A stretch of 64,000 nucleotides of DNA from Adineta vaga (GCA_021613535.1 CP075496.1:15160635-15224634), one strand, 5' to 3'. Numbered from the stretch's first letter, positions 1 through 13,551 are shown. Notes: a model not told the origin generated them from the sequence alone. A program made the numbers and translations.

Positions 1-2988
1 TCAAATACAAAGCATTTCACTTAGCACAAAAACGTATTAAACGAGTGTTCGAAAATTTAAACGAGTTTTACTTTTCAACAAAGGATTGTATATCTTCTGC
101 CAGTACAGATGGAACAGAAATTATCAATAAACTGGTTGAAATTAACGAGTTCGATGATGAAAATAGTCCGATAGATTCATCGGTAGTGAAAAATTTTCTT
201 AATAATCTCTCGGCTATTATTGATGCAGTAAATCATTTACAATCTAAGAAAAGTTCATTTTTATATCCTGGTAAGAAAAATAAATCCAGTTGTCGAGTTA
301 CTCTACCGTCATTTTTTCATAAAACAGCACTTACGGAACATTTGTTACTGATGGCTGATGATAATACAAATAGGTTTACCAAAGTTCCTTCGTCATTTTT
401 GGTCATTACATCTAGCTCCAGGATCGTACGAAGACACAAGTTATAAAAGATGTATTGAAATAGATTGTCCAAGTTCTGGTATGGCTTTATGCCACAACAG
501 AACACCATTATTCGCTCTAACCTTTTGTTCACAATTAATACAAAAGATATACATTCAATTAATAGATAGTGGTCAATGTATACTTGAAAAAGATGGTACA
601 TTCGATAGTAAAGAATGTATATATGAAGCTCAATTACTAATAGAATGCGTTCTTCAATTGCATAACTGTCTTTGTTGCAAATACACCATGACATATTTGC
701 TGATTCTCTTACATTATCTATTAAAAAGAAATCGATTGGAGAATTTCGCTGCCAGTTTCATCTGGACATTGAAATCTCACAATTTAAAGGAACATTATTA
801 TTCAACGATCAATAGAATATCTGATGATCAACCAGAAGAAGAAGAAAAAGAAGAACAAGAACAAGAACAAGAAAAAGTTTATAACGAAGTGAATATCATT
901 TCTGATACGATTAATTTTGAAATGGATCGTCTACAAGAAATTTTAAATCAATCTCATCGACATGATCAACATTTATACAGCAGTATTCTATCTCTTACTC
1001 ATATATGCTGGTTCACGTCTGATGTGCCATTAAAATGGCAATTATTCAAAACAGCTATTTAAGCGATGAATTTAATGTCCAATTCTATATTGAAAATACA
1101 TCTATTAAGTGTCATATTATCACATCCTTGTGTGACACCATTATTATCAACAGCGATTTTTCAAAGTCGAACATTGCAAGATGAATTTATAATGTCTATA
1201 AAACAATTATCATTCATTGAATCTCCTATGATTACATCGTTATTAATAGTACGTTGTTTTCCACATGCACACAATAATGACATTCGATCACAATTAGTTG
1301 ATATACTTTTTAAAAAATTTCATAATTTGAAAATATCCTCTTCTGAAGAAGCTGAAATCATTGGCGAAATTTTATCCACCTGTTCTGCGGCCAACCTTGA
1401 TCCATTATTTATTCAAGAGCAACAAAAACAATTGAGAATACGTAATATGAAATCTTGCATACATCTCAACAATCTCAATTCACCTATCAGCATACATTTT
1501 ACTCCTAGTCAACAGACAACATTAGCAGCGTACCATTTAGTTGAACTCGCTCATGATGTACAGAGACTAACATTTGGACAAAATATCTCAAGTTCGTCAG
1601 AACATTTATTAAATAGCGATGGAATTCTCACAGCATTACTAGCAACAAATATGACACAACAAATTCGATCAACCTCATTTGATCTAGAAAAAATCGATGA
1701 ACTACTTCAATCTTTCCAGGAGGTGACTCCTAATGCGGTACAGATTGTTCAAGAGTGGCTTTTATATGACAAAGATGAATAAAAAATACTGAGATATCAT
1801 GCTGCCCTTCTTCTATCCTATTCTAACATTTGGTCTGTCCTTGGTATAAATACTTTATGTGATATGTTATTGAGTAAACTCGACCGATTTCGACAACGAA
1901 CTGAATTTTTTATGCGAACACATACTATACCATGGCGGAGTTCGCAGCTTGGCTTAGATGTTTTTCTTGCACTAGCCGAAAAGCATTTCACTTTTGGAAC
2001 CATATCTCCTTATGCGTCGGTAGTAACATTTTTGGCATTTGAAAAACTTCAGATAGACGACATTGATCATCTTGTTGAATTGATGAAACGGGAAAAGCAT
2101 CAGATAGAAGCTGAACTAAAGGTATCAGAGAGTAAAGATAAGAATGTTCAGATGAATCAATCTTATATGAAAGTGCCACATACAGTTTCAACACCTGTTC
2201 TTTCTCATTTTATCAAAATGATCGAAAGTGAGATTGATGAAACAATGAAAGCAGAAACAGAAACATTGTCATCGGAAGCACAAGTACAATATATAGAACG
2301 TTTACTTAATGCGTCTATTTTTCACTGGACTACAGTGGGTACACAAGAAAGGATGTTTCTCGATATGGCTCAACGTATTTTAAATAATATTACAATCAAT
2401 GTCAGAATTCGTGCAATGATTGTATTTTCACTAGGTTATTGTAGCACTGGTGGTCTTCCTATTTTGCAAGCTGAAATTTTGAAGGTAGAATCTTTTGAAC
2501 TACTTCCGATTGCAGTTAGCTCCTACTGTTACTGTATCCGTAGAACCTATAACGCTCAAGACGATTCAGCAAGAACTATTATACAAAGCTCTTTAGAATC
2601 TATTATTAGTCTACTGAACCATTCTTCCGATGATGTTGCCCAAGCTGCAGCTGATGGATTAGCTAGTGTATATGCAGCATGGGATGATGGTTTAAGCGTT
2701 CTTCTAGATACTCTTCAGCATGATCATATTCGAGCATACACCGCTCTATTAAATGCAACAAAAGATTTGACAGACAATGCGATCAATCAAAAATGCGTAC
2801 ATCGAGCAGCTGAACTAATCGAACAATATTCATCATCTCTTCTACCACTTTTTCTTCTCGAATTATATCATAGTATCAAATATTTTCATACTTCAGTTCT
2901 TCTCATAAGATCACCGCCAGGATACCGAGGTATTAATGCAACTGTTGAAGTTGCAGCACTGCTTGTTCGAAAAATGCCTGCTGCTTGA
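1..2988 (+). pseudogene. 3' part of a large helical-solenoid (HEAT/ARM-like) protein gene, decayed
   Basis: The 5' end lies outside the window: the first frame is open from base 3. Reading starts in one frame (to about 350-446), shifts once, and then stays in a single frame to 2988, interrupted only by TAA codons at 1060-1062 and 1780-1782. The 80 bases after the second TAA still read as protein-like sequence, and no GT-AG intron fits at either stop, so these look like true nonsense changes. The product is about 900 residues of mostly alpha-helical, Leu-rich sequence. Its end (around 2560-2860) has HEAT-like helical pairs, for example near AAADGLASVYAAWDDGL. An acidic Glu-rich stretch sits at about 835-880. 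I do not recognise the family. The last TGA is formed by the start of a TGTGGG block at 2984, so the true 3' end is probably missing. Confidence 0.6.
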
Positions 2989-3058
2989 GGGTGTGGGTGT
3001 GGGTGGGTGTGGATGAGAGTTTGCTGATTAAAGATTAAGAACCCACACCCACCCTCTC
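2984..3058. repeat. TGTGGG fold-back block 1
   Basis: Left arm CTTGAGGGTGTGGGTGTGGG, a short centre, then an arm of ACCCACACCCACCCTCTCTTG. It supplies the stop codon of the solenoid remnant. Confidence 0.85.
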
Positions 3059-3298
3059 TTGTCTACGAGAAAGAAAATACTCTGTTGTCTCTCTTCCGTA
3101 GATATTGTTCGTTTAGTAGCATTCTAAACAGACAAAGACTATCAAAATACTAATGTGATGTAATTTGTAGCAGTTAATCAACTAGTTGTATTTTTCTCAG
3201 TTTCTACTCAGACTTTCGCTTGTATGTTCGAATGCTAACAAACATCTTCCGAAAAGTTGCAAGGAAACGCGGTTATTTGTGTCAAAACGGATATGACA

Positions 3299-3715
3299 GT
3301 AAAAAGTGTATTATAGAGAAATATAGAAATGGTTAGCCGTAAGTGGTCGACTGGAGGGAGGCCAACGAACGACCAGACGTGAATGTGTATAGTTACTAAT
3401 AAAATAAAGTTTAAAAGTAAAACCGAAGTACTCTAAATCGTTTTATCTGAAGACGTGGATTACTATTCTTTAGGAGTAACGCTGACGACGTACCACACTG
3501 TTAAGGCGAAAAAATTGAAAAGTATAAGGCATCCTGAACAATATTATAAAAGTATCGGATGCCTGAGAACCGTCTATTAATTACACTATAAAAGTCTGAT
3601 TTTTACTCGGATTAAGTTTCTTTTTTGACAAACGATAGAGAGTGATAAAAAGTGTATATTATGAACAGCTAGTCGTGAGTGGCCGACTGAAGGGAGGCCG
3701 ACGAACGACTAGCTG
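3299..3715. repeat. two copies of a GC-richer hairpin motif
   Basis: Copies lie at about 3331-3379 and 3666-3715. Each is preceded by a related AAAAAGTGTAT leader and carries a core like GAGTGGCCGACTGAAGGGAG. The second copy is closed by a perfect inverted repeat (ACAGCTAGTCGT / ACGACTAGCTGT); the first is decayed. Function unknown; possibly a structured RNA or the end of a small mobile element. Confidence 0.5.
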
Positions 3716-5182
3716 TTTGCATTTGGATTTATCGTAAGCCCAATAAATGATAGATGTAATGCTTTAAGAAAGTTTCAAACGATTCGATTCCTCAGTGAAA
3801 ATAATTTCCTTCTAAACGTTGAGAATAAAAACTTCATGCGGTTCAAGGTACATTAATGCTGATGTAGTACTGTGTACTCGCCGTAGGATTAGTAGACATA
3901 TATATGCAGTTATATCATCTTGAAATTTTTCAGAAATGACTGACAATTCTAAGCGGTCACGTAATATCATTCGCAACGTTTCTATAGAAAACTTCCTCCT
4001 TAGTTGTATTCTGAAACTTAAGTGTAACAAGTAATACTTTTTCTATAAACAATGATTGAAATTAAGGAGCATTTTTTATAATATACATATGAAATGTATA
4101 CATATTCTTATACAACATACATCGCTATAAGGAGTATAGCTTCTTGTTAGCTTTCCTGCAATTAAGAAATCTGTGACATAAAATATAATCATAAATCAAT
4201 TTCTTTTCATCAAAGCCATTCTGAATTTTTTGTCGAAAAGGGTCAGGTAATCCCTCGGATAAGCGTTACTTGTCATTTATTCACTTATGACACATTCGTA
4301 TACCTCCTTATTTATCCTCTGTAGTCGACGCCACTCAGTTGAGTGCATTTATCCACCTCTATATACACCTAATGATAACCTGTTCATGAACTAACTTCTA
4401 GATTGATACGAAAAACTCGATCCGCTCGACATTAGATTTCTAAAAACGGGTGTTGAAAAATTCAAATCAAGGAAAAGTTTGACTTGTCGAGTCTGGATGG
4501 CAGCAAAGAATCATTACATATAAATAAATAGATCGTAGCTCAGAATCTTACAAGAAAGTTATTAGACATCGTCTACGAAGTGTTCCTTTCAGTGGAGGGT
4601 TTAGCAACGTTTGCGTTGCGTTACTTGTGTTCAGACGTGTTCTCGGTGTTATTTTGCGCCTAGGAAACCACCATACAAAGTTTGGAGAGTTTACCCATCA
4701 TAAAAGCACTTGAGTGAAATTTCACCCAAATCATTTATGTCACCCACAGGACTTGAGGACCTATGGGTACCCCTATAATAAAGAACTTGAGGACACCAGG
4801 GTAATGCACATGAAGTCCATCAGACTGATATATCCTGTGAAAATGGCGAAAAACAAATTTGGGCAAAAAATCCCTGTACTCCTTCTCAGGGATGGTCTGG
4901 CCAGTTTCCAGTTTTTTTACGAGAACTCAAGCAATTCTTGACTGATCGGTCTCATCTTCGAACTCGACTGAGATATTAATGAGGCTAAACTGTGTGGAAA
5001 ATTTCAGCTCAATCGAACTCTCCTTTCGAAAGTTATCGGATAAACGGACGGACGGACACACTGACCGATTTTAGTAGTGTACTCACTTTTTGAGTACACA
5101 AAAAAAGACCCTTCGCCACTACTTTTGGACTGCTCTAAGTACAATTTTGTTGGTTTCTCGAAAAGCGTGCAACAGTAGTCCA
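3716..5182. other. non-coding stretch
   Basis: No convincing gene. The open frame at 4714-4941 (75 codons) has no recognisable domain. Around 5030-5060 is a run of CGGACGGACGGAC, seen in some dispersed repeats, but I cannot define element boundaries here. Confidence 0.4.
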
Positions 5183-5314
5183 TCTTGAGGGTGTGGGTGT
5201 GGGTGAGAAACAGTGGAATGATGACACCCTCAACCATCCTCACCCACACCCAACCCCTTACCCTCATCCTCACCCATACCCACACCCTCACACCCTCACC
5301 CTTACCCTCAAGAT
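5183..5314. repeat. TGTGGG fold-back block 2 (long right arm)
   Basis: Starts ATCTTGAGGGTGTGGGTG and ends CCCTCAAGAT, so the outermost 10 bp are perfect inverted repeats. The C-rich arm is extended to about 90 bp with degenerate CACCC and CCCTCA units. Confidence 0.85.
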
Positions 5315-6467
5315 AAATATGCTTGCTTTTTTCTTTTTTACTACCAATGAACAAAAGGTGCTCTTTATCAGCACAAATTAGTAAAAACTTTTTATAAAGA
5401 GTTGTTTCTTTTTTAACTGGGCATTTGTGATGACAATGAATAAATATCATTGAGAAAGACTTTTTTTTGCATAATTTTTAAGTTGTCGTCTTTACTTATC
5501 ATCAAGACCTAAATGTGCATTTGGATCGAGGTATAATAAACGTTAAGAAATAAAAAAAATTTGAAAAATTCAGATTTACATTTCTTTTAAATTTATAGTT
5601 CATATCTGATTTCATCTAAAAAACATTTCTTGCTAGAAACTGCATTTCCTTGAAAAACAAATGATTTTCATTGTAACTTTGTCAAAATAAGAACAGATGT
5701 TAACTGAAACGATCGATAAGAAAAAGTCAGAGCCAAATCATGAGCTTTTCATTCGTTAGAAGTGGCATGTAATAAAGAAATAATCCTAAAAGAATTTCCA
5801 TTGATTCTCTCAAGGATTTTAGATAAAAACCAATACAGATTGAGAAAATTTGCAATTTGGACCAGTTCTGATCTAGAAATCGACTATCATTGACATTTTC
5901 TATAAAATATGTGGAAGCAACGTATTCGATAAAAGTTGAGTTAAAACTGCACGTCTTTCACCATCCGGTTTTTATTTAGCTGATTTTGTTTCAATGAAGT
6001 TTGCTTCCGCACTCTACATGCGAGTCGCCCAGCATTGTTGCCAGATTGTCTGTTTATCTTGAACAATCATTTACATCTGCTTTCGTTATTTCACGAATTA
6101 ATTGTGTCTATGGATGTATTTTCATTGTTTTTATTTATCTATGATTATAGTATCGTGTTGATTGCGAATGTTCGAATAGAATCTATCGTATTAACGTGAC
6201 TATAACTAGTTTTTGTTCAGTTTTAAAGTATATACCATATATTCGAGTAAGTCAACGTGTGAGAAGAACGCTCGATGAGACTAATCATCAAGCAAACATA
6301 CAGAAGACATACGTGTCTAGTATGAGTTTTACCAATCTTTAGACACGGTCTGTATTCAAATAATCCTTACATGGTTATATTGTTTATAGGCGAATAGGAA
6401 AAAAACTACAATTAGATAATCTTCTCAGAAGATTTCGAGAAGCTTCCTCGCTGTTCATCTAACATGA
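5315..6467. other. AT-rich intergenic stretch
   Basis: I see no gene, RNA or clear repeat. It leads into the start of the FG-GAP gene and may include its promoter; no distinctive site could be assigned. Confidence 0.4.
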
Positions 6468-9400
6468 ATGATGGAACAAAATGAAACGATGAATAACAAT
6501 TCTGCAGTATGCCAATGATTTTATTTGAAATGAAGACATATGATAACAATGTTTTTTGTCACAATGTCATTTTAGGATTGCAGAACATCTCAGAATCCAT
6601 CTGAAATACAGACTCCTTCGATGACAACAGTGTATGTGACCTTTTGTTCTCAGATAGAAACCTAAGGAATCTGTTTGTTTTTAGGAGCTCGCCCAGAAGA
6701 AGGAAAATAGGGTGCATCATAGTGATTTTGATTATTGGTATTGTGACTGTTCTTGCTGTGGCATTTCTTGTTCTAAAATACCATTGGGAAATAAGAATGG
6801 AGTATTCAACAACAATAACATTAGCCGGTAAAATTGTTTTCGAGAAAACAAGAGTTTATAGGTGGTTTTTACATTCTACTATGCAAAAAATCTTTGGATT
6901 TTCGAAAAAAACTCCGACTGGCACTTAGATTTCTTTGACATTACAGTAAAACTTCACTTTTTTAGCACCCTTCGTTGACGAACAATTTGTTGGTCTCAAC
7001 ACTTTGTAGAACGAACGAACTTTTCTTTGCTAGAAATACACCTTTTCTTCATGAATCTTCTCCTTTATGAATGTTCGAGATTGTTCAGATAAATTCCACC
7101 AATAATTATTACCAGTCAGGGAAGAAAATAAGGATGAAAGAACAAGAGAGAAAAAAATGAAATGATCTATAGTAGAGGTGCAACAAACACAAAGCTTTGG
7201 ATTTGTTTCAACAGATTTGGGTTTGGGTTTGGTTTTGAAATTAAACTCTTCTAATAGCAAAGTCACATGATTTCTAGGCATCTGAGACCCAAATAAAACT
7301 CAAACCCAAATCCAAATCTTCACTAGGATTTGTTGCACTCCTAATCTATAGAAAATTGACTGAAAAATATATCATTTTTATCAATACTGTTGCGAACATT
7401 GTGAAAGAACGAGATGAACATATAGCCGAGTACTTAAAGAAACGAAAAAAGCATCAAGAATAGTACGGCTCAGTAGATTGATGATGTTGTGTAAGAGAAA
7501 CGTCGACACAAAGCAACATTTATGGTTACTTCAGTTAACACTAAAGTTTCATCTATCTTTTATCATGAAAGAAAGGCTTCAATTTTATAGTCGTAATATT
7601 AACGTGCGAAATGCACACAGTTGTTAGTAATGTAAGAAAAGACAATCAAATGTTGACACAATAGATGCTGAGAAAGCTCCCTTTTTTGAACGCCCCTTAT
7701 ACTGACCGAATTAAGCTGTTCATCGCGCATATAATCGTTATTATCGGGCAGTATGAATAAAAACGAACAAAGACAGATGGGTTCAATAGTATCTACATAG
7801 GGGTATCCAAAAGTAGTGGCAACGATATTTTAGTACCAGATATTAAGCTTAATAAAAGTTTCTTTTCACATGGGATGATAGAGAAAAAAATGCTCTTTCT
7901 TTCTATACTATTTGATCATACTTCAACTAAAGTTATACTAATAAAATTCCGATAAGAGTTGTTTTTTGTTTGCATGTGTCCCCGTTATACTGACTCTCAT
8001 TTCCAAGAAGATGAAGGAGTATTTTTTAAATAACTTTTCATAGAAACAAGATAGAGAGCTGCGGTTTTCGCCACTGAAAAGAAGAGATGAAGATGCATAA
8101 AATCGTATACTACGGTTTTTCTGACGTGCTTATTATAAGGTTTTCAACTGATCTTTTTAAGAACAAACTTATCTCGTAAGATGTTTACAGTGAAGTTTCA
8201 ATAATCAAATGTACGTTCAAGCTGTTAATCAAAGAGTTAAAAAATGCACAAGGCTGAGATGAATAATACATGTTCTTTTTTTTTTATTATGCAAAGAAAA
8301 CTGTGATCGTTGGATCCTAACAGTACATGTTAATATATAAAAAAAAACAAGAAGAGAAAACAGAAAACAAGACAAAAGAGAATGACATAATAGAGTAAGA
8401 GAACATTTACATCTAACTCAGCAAAATGTTTCTGGAAAGATTTGCAAGAGTAGAACATCATCTATGTCAAAATGTGAAACCGAAGAGTAAGAAGGAACTG
8501 ATGAAAGCCAGGTCAAGACTTTTTCGAGAATAGATAGATGAGGAACGAATCTTTACGACCTATTCAATCCTTTAATAGAAAATTCTTTATTCAACCAACT
8601 TTTACGAAATTCTGCAAGATTAGCTTTTTCAAATAAAAGAAAACCATCTGTAGAATCAGCGAGTACATGAAGATATCTATTCCAATATAAAGCACATCGG
8701 TTCTCTAGAGACAATTCGTCAAAAACGTATGAAAAGAAACTACTATTTTATTCTAAACAATATGAATAATGCATGTTCTAGTCCAGTCTTTAATATGATT
8801 TTCTAGCGATTTCTGTGAGAAACGCTCGTTTTTCTGCTTTTACCGCTTTTCCTGAGTAAAACATTTTTGCAATAGTTATAAAAATTGAATAAAAATATTG
8901 CAGAAATCAATATTAGAAGGACCGTTATATACAATTCGATGCATATTCATCTTTTCTTTCCAATGGTGAAAATTGCAACTCTCTATCTTGTTTCTATGAA
9001 AAGTTATTTAAAAAATACTCCTTCATCTTCTTGGAAATGAGAGTCAGTATAACGGGGACACATGCAAACAAAAAACAACTCTTATCGGAATTTTATTAGT
9101 ATAACTTTAGTTGAAGTATGATCAAATAGTTTAGAAAGAAAGAGCATTTTTTTCTCTATCATCCCATGTAAAAAGAAACTTTTATTAAGCTTAATATCTG
9201 GTACTAAAATGTCGTTGCCACTACTTTTGGATACCCCTATGTAGTGCCAAGAACAAAGTTACATGTCGCAAAGCAACTTCACTTGCTGAAGATACTTTTC
9301 ATTTGAGTTCAAATTGTAGAAGAAAAGATGAGGACGATGCGTGCTCGTAGGCATTTGACTGGCTTTTGGTTTATCAACGAACATACCTGTCTCATTCAAA

Positions 9401-12400
9401 TTCGAATACAGATCAAAGTTTCGAACATGTCTCCTATTACAGTGTCAAGATAAGGAAAACATGTCTGAAACACACCTTGGAATGACATAAATTTTCTATT
9501 CATTATCATAGATACTCAAAACAGTTTTCGCTGCGAAGCCTATCGCGGTTTAATAACTTCTCATTCTGACTAGGAGTCGATGGGCTCTACTCTACAGTGG
9601 CCATAGATGTCTGTTTTGAAGTAGCATATGAACCGAATGTTGCAAGAGTTTCAATGCAAAAAATATAATGTAAGAAGAGAAATCGAATTCATGCTAACAG
9701 TCATCTTTTACAAGAAAGAAAAACTACACTATTGGACTAGCTATGCAAGATTGCACTAACTGATAATATTTGACCAGCTGGAACTTATGCAGGCTTGTCT
9801 GTTGAATCTGCATTCAACGTTCGCTCTTTTAATCTCACATCGAAATATTGACTAGAGACTTTGGCACCTTATTAACAGTTTTGTCTTTCAGTTGAAATTC
9901 GAATTGAAACAAATTTTTTTCTGATCAGTTTCGTTTAAAGGATTTAACTAAGTAGGTATTCGGCAGGAAGCGGACGTTGTGAATGTCAGATACTCGGAGG
10001 ATTCAAGGAAACCTAATGTTGCGATGCTAATACAATAGTATTTCTTGTATCATAATTCATGGCGTTCCGTTAAGTTTTCAAATATCGTCCACTTCGTGCT
10101 CCATGATACCGAATCATGTCTCGAGATACTTATTTGTTAAGCTTCTACCAGAGACGTAAAATACCTCTTGACAAGAGCCTTGTAAAATTCTAACTCTCTT
10201 CGATCCGTAGATGTGCCGTCAGTGCTATACTAGGCACCGGGAAATTTTTCTAAACGAAACTCCATCTCTGCCATGCATATCTGACGAATAATTTGCTCGA
10301 ACATGAAAGAGGAAACGACTGATTAGGAGTTTCATAATCATTCTAATCAATGCTAACCACTAATCAGCTATTTCTTCCTTGATTATTTCGTTTTCCATTG
10401 ATTTCCAAATCGATGTCATGCAGTTGAACGTTCATTTATAGGCCAATCGAATTAAACGGTTTAGATGCCTTCGTTATGTTACCACTCGGAGAATGTTCTA
10501 AATGACAATTTTATGTAAAATTCAATATAAAAATTCAAATGCTTACAATGATACGATAATAGTTCGATTCATTATCAGTAGTTTACAAAACATGCCTGTA
10601 TTAGAATAGTGTTATCTGAACTTTATTGTTTCTCACATAAAACTGATTTTAGAATTTACAGCAACAACAACAACAGTAACGACTTCAACAACATCATCAA
10701 TAACCACAACGACGACAGTATCAACAACGACGACAACAACAACTGGTAAGTGATACGCTAAATAAGCTCGAGTAATCTTTGTGATATGTCAACTGCAGCT
10801 CAGCCACAATCATGACTTCATATGATGCTTGAAAAAAAGCTGTCTCTTGCACGGCATTCGTAGTTCTAAAATGTTAAAACGGGATTCCCGAATTTCACCA
10901 ATAAGACTTTCGCCAATAGGACGTTCGCCATTGGCGAAAATATAATGAACATTCGCCAATTGGCGAAGGTTATAAGAGAATACTGGCGAAAGTACAGTGA
11001 GCTCTTTTCGACTATCATAGACGAATGTAAATGTCGGTTGCGTGTGCGGAACTAGAATATCAGACTGTACCTTATTGCTGTCCTTTATCAACTTCGTCGA
11101 AAGTACAGTGAACTTTCGCCAATGGCGAGCGTCCTATTGGCGAAAGTCTTATTGGCGAAGTTCGGGTATGCCGTTAAAACAAACGAGTTACATGAAACAA
11201 CTCCGAATGTCATTTCCACACGGAACAGTGTTTAGTACTGTTGAATTATTTTGCCGAAAAAAGGATTTCTACAGAATTAATTGCGAAGAGTGAGTAATCC
11301 ATAACAATATATGAATGTTGACAGAATAAGAAAAAAAAGATGTTAGCTGCACATTGAATCGCAAGAAATCTCTTGTATATTTTGGACTAATATCGTAATT
11401 GTGATAATCAACTTCTGTTTTTGTATCATCAGGGTATACAAATAGTTTTTTCTTCTATTCAATAGCTTGCAATATGTTTTATGAAGAAACTCGTTACTTA
11501 CTCGGTGCAAGACCTAAGGCACTCGCAGTTGCTGATTTGAACAATGATAACGTGTCCGATATTGTTGTATCGTATGTTTATTATAAACCTACTATTGAAA
11601 TTATTCTTCATAGTGCCACTGGAACAATTCTTTCTCGAACAAAATATTACGATTGGACTCTAACATATTCGTTCGCCATAGGTGACATGAATGCCGACAA
11701 TAGACTTGATATTGTTGCTACATACCGTAGTGAAAATGCTATTGGTATTGGTATTTCATTCAATATGCACAACGATACTTTTTCCAGTCCAAGAATGCAC
11801 GATTGTACATCAGTCAATTATTGGACGAGGTAGGATAAATACAAGTGTCGTAAGTAAAATTGTTATATTTGTACGTGAAAAAGACGTGCTCAATACCTGC
11901 ATTTCAATATGAGTAGTTCTCTGCTTAAGCTGAAATTTTAAAACAAAGTTCTTGTTTGTGGAGATTATCAAGATCGATCATATAGAAATATCCATAGGTC
12001 TGCAAAATAGTCGTCTCTCATAATCTAATACGCCTAGCTTTGCAAAAGCTATGCTATAAAAGAATCCATGGGCAGGTAGAGGCGAGCTCTCCAATTCAGT
12101 TCAGTAAACAATAGTCTGCCAAACATTTTTTGTTCATATTGGTTAGCAAAACTTCACACTGAGTAATTAAATTGTCTTTGACTCAACTAGAACTTAGAAA
12201 TACTCAAATTTACCAACACAACACTGCATATGACGGTGATTGAAAAGTAAAAACCCATCATATCCTATTTTATAACGCTGTAGTATCCAGTGAAGTGAAT
12301 GATATTTTTCGTTGGATAAGGAATCCAATACTATCTGTAAAAAGCTATCGATAGCTTTCGAGTACCTTGCAAGCAAACAAGGAAATTGCTTCATAAATAC

Positions 12401-13551
12401 AGTTAAAAGAGAAGTCCATTCCCCTACAATAAAATAAATCTTAGCCTAGGAACATCCAAATTAGGTGATATATGATGGATATGTGGCACCTATGATAGGA
12501 CGTTCGTACTACGAACTTCGTAGTAAAATTTTCAGCTAACTTCTACTACGCACAATCGAGATGCGAAGCGAGTCAAGGTCAAAAAAATGATTATTGCATC
12601 TGGAAGAACTCTCGCTGTCTTTATAGTATATATGATTCAGCATTTATTTTGTTTGAAAGAGTATTTGTGAATGCAATAGTTATGAGGATGTTTCTTGTAA
12701 GACCTTATTTTTGAAGAAAAAGAGAACCTTCATAAGTTGGATCACAAAAAAACCATCGAACAAAGATATTCTTCATTATAGTATTAACAGTTCGACTCGA
12801 AAAAGTGCAAAAGCTAATGTACAAATACTTTCATTCCAGGTCGAAACCATCCTCGATTGCAGTATTTGATATAAGTGGAGACAAAAATCTCGATTTTGTT
12901 GCTATATATGATCGTGACAAACGCATTGACTTTTTTCGTAACACAGGTGGTGATTTTTTGATTTGTCATAAGCGTTTTTTCGTTGAAGAATATCCGTCTT
13001 CAATAGCGGTAGGCAATTTGGATGATGATCAGTATCCTGACATTGTTGTGGGCTATGAAAATTTACATACCATTGGTATTTTTTTTCAAAACGAGTTTTT
13101 AAGTGAGTTTGATATGGAGTTTTATTCTGAAATCTCGTACCTTGTGGATGGACCTATATCCTCAATTGCGTTAGCTGATATAGATAGCGATGGCCATCTC
13201 GACATAATTGTTACATTTTTGCTCTATAATACTGTTGGTATTTTGTTCAACAAGTCTGGTCGCTCTTTTTCTCGTGTAACTACTTTTGCAACTGGTATGC
13301 GCCCGTACTCAGTAACAATTGCCGATTTAAATAATGACTATAAACCTGATATAATTACCGCAAACTCTGGTGAAGATACCATCAGCGTTCTTCTCAACGC
13401 TGAGAATCGTACATTTCTTCCTCACATCGCGTACAAAGTTGGCAGTGAACCAAAAGCAGTTGCAGTTATCGATGCGAACCGTGACAATAAACCTGATATC
13501 ATCGTTGCAAATGGATCTGACGACTATGTTGGTATTCTCTTACGTTGTTGA
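6468..13551 (+). CDS. type II membrane protein with Thr-rich stalk and seven FG-GAP/VCBS repeats
   Basis: Exons inferred from GT-AG sites with matching phases: 6468-6506, 6576-6631, 6685-6827, 10653-10745, 11466-11829, 12840-13551; together about 468 residues with no stop. Exon 3 encodes a basic patch (RRRK) and one transmembrane helix (about residues 38-60). Exon 4 encodes an almost pure Thr/Ser stalk. The last two exons encode seven repeats of the form (S/K)xxAVxDxNxDxxxDIVV. Their Asp-rich loops (DLNNDNVSD, DMNADNRLD, DISGDKNLD, DLDDDQYPD, DIDSDGHLD, DLNNDYKPD, DANRDNKPD) match the calcium-binding loops of integrin-type seven-bladed propellers, split 2+5 by the 1010-bp intron. Expected topology is N-terminus in, propeller outside. 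Introns 3 and 4 carry mobile elements. The N-terminal exon plan matches the kelch gene at 15732. Ligand unknown. Confidence 0.75.
7796..9241. mobile_element. non-autonomous Tc1/mariner-like element with ~310-bp inverted repeats
   Basis: The ends are inverted repeats starting CATAGGGGTATCCAAAAGTA and extending about 310 bp inwards (about 7796-8110 and 8928-9241) with few mismatches. Both ends are flanked by TA (7794-7795 and 9242-9243), the target duplication of the Tc1/mariner superfamily, and the CCAAAAGTAGTGGCA end resembles Tc1-type termini. The 0.8-kb core has no transposase reading frame. It lies in intron 3 of the FG-GAP gene, so it must be spliced out if that gene is expressed. Confidence 0.8.
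10887..11166. mobile_element. MITE-like hairpin built from TTGGCGAA motifs
   Basis: About 280 bp with inverted ends: left CCCGAATTTCACCAATAAGA, right the near-exact complement. The arms are made of repeated TTCGCCAAT / ATTGGCGAA units, and the centre holds a second pair of AAAGTACAGTGA(A/G)C copies. No coding capacity. It sits in intron 4 of the FG-GAP gene. No target duplication could be fixed. Confidence 0.65.

Noticed and set aside
3331-3715. Possible hammerhead ribozyme in the repeated hairpins
   Set aside because: A GTC before a stem and CTGA-like words occur, but the CTGANGA and GAAA core strands are not in the required order.
5004-5450. 148-codon minus-strand frame with Val-Trp-rich repeats
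   Set aside because: It is the translation of fold-back block 2 and flanks; the repeat words explain it.
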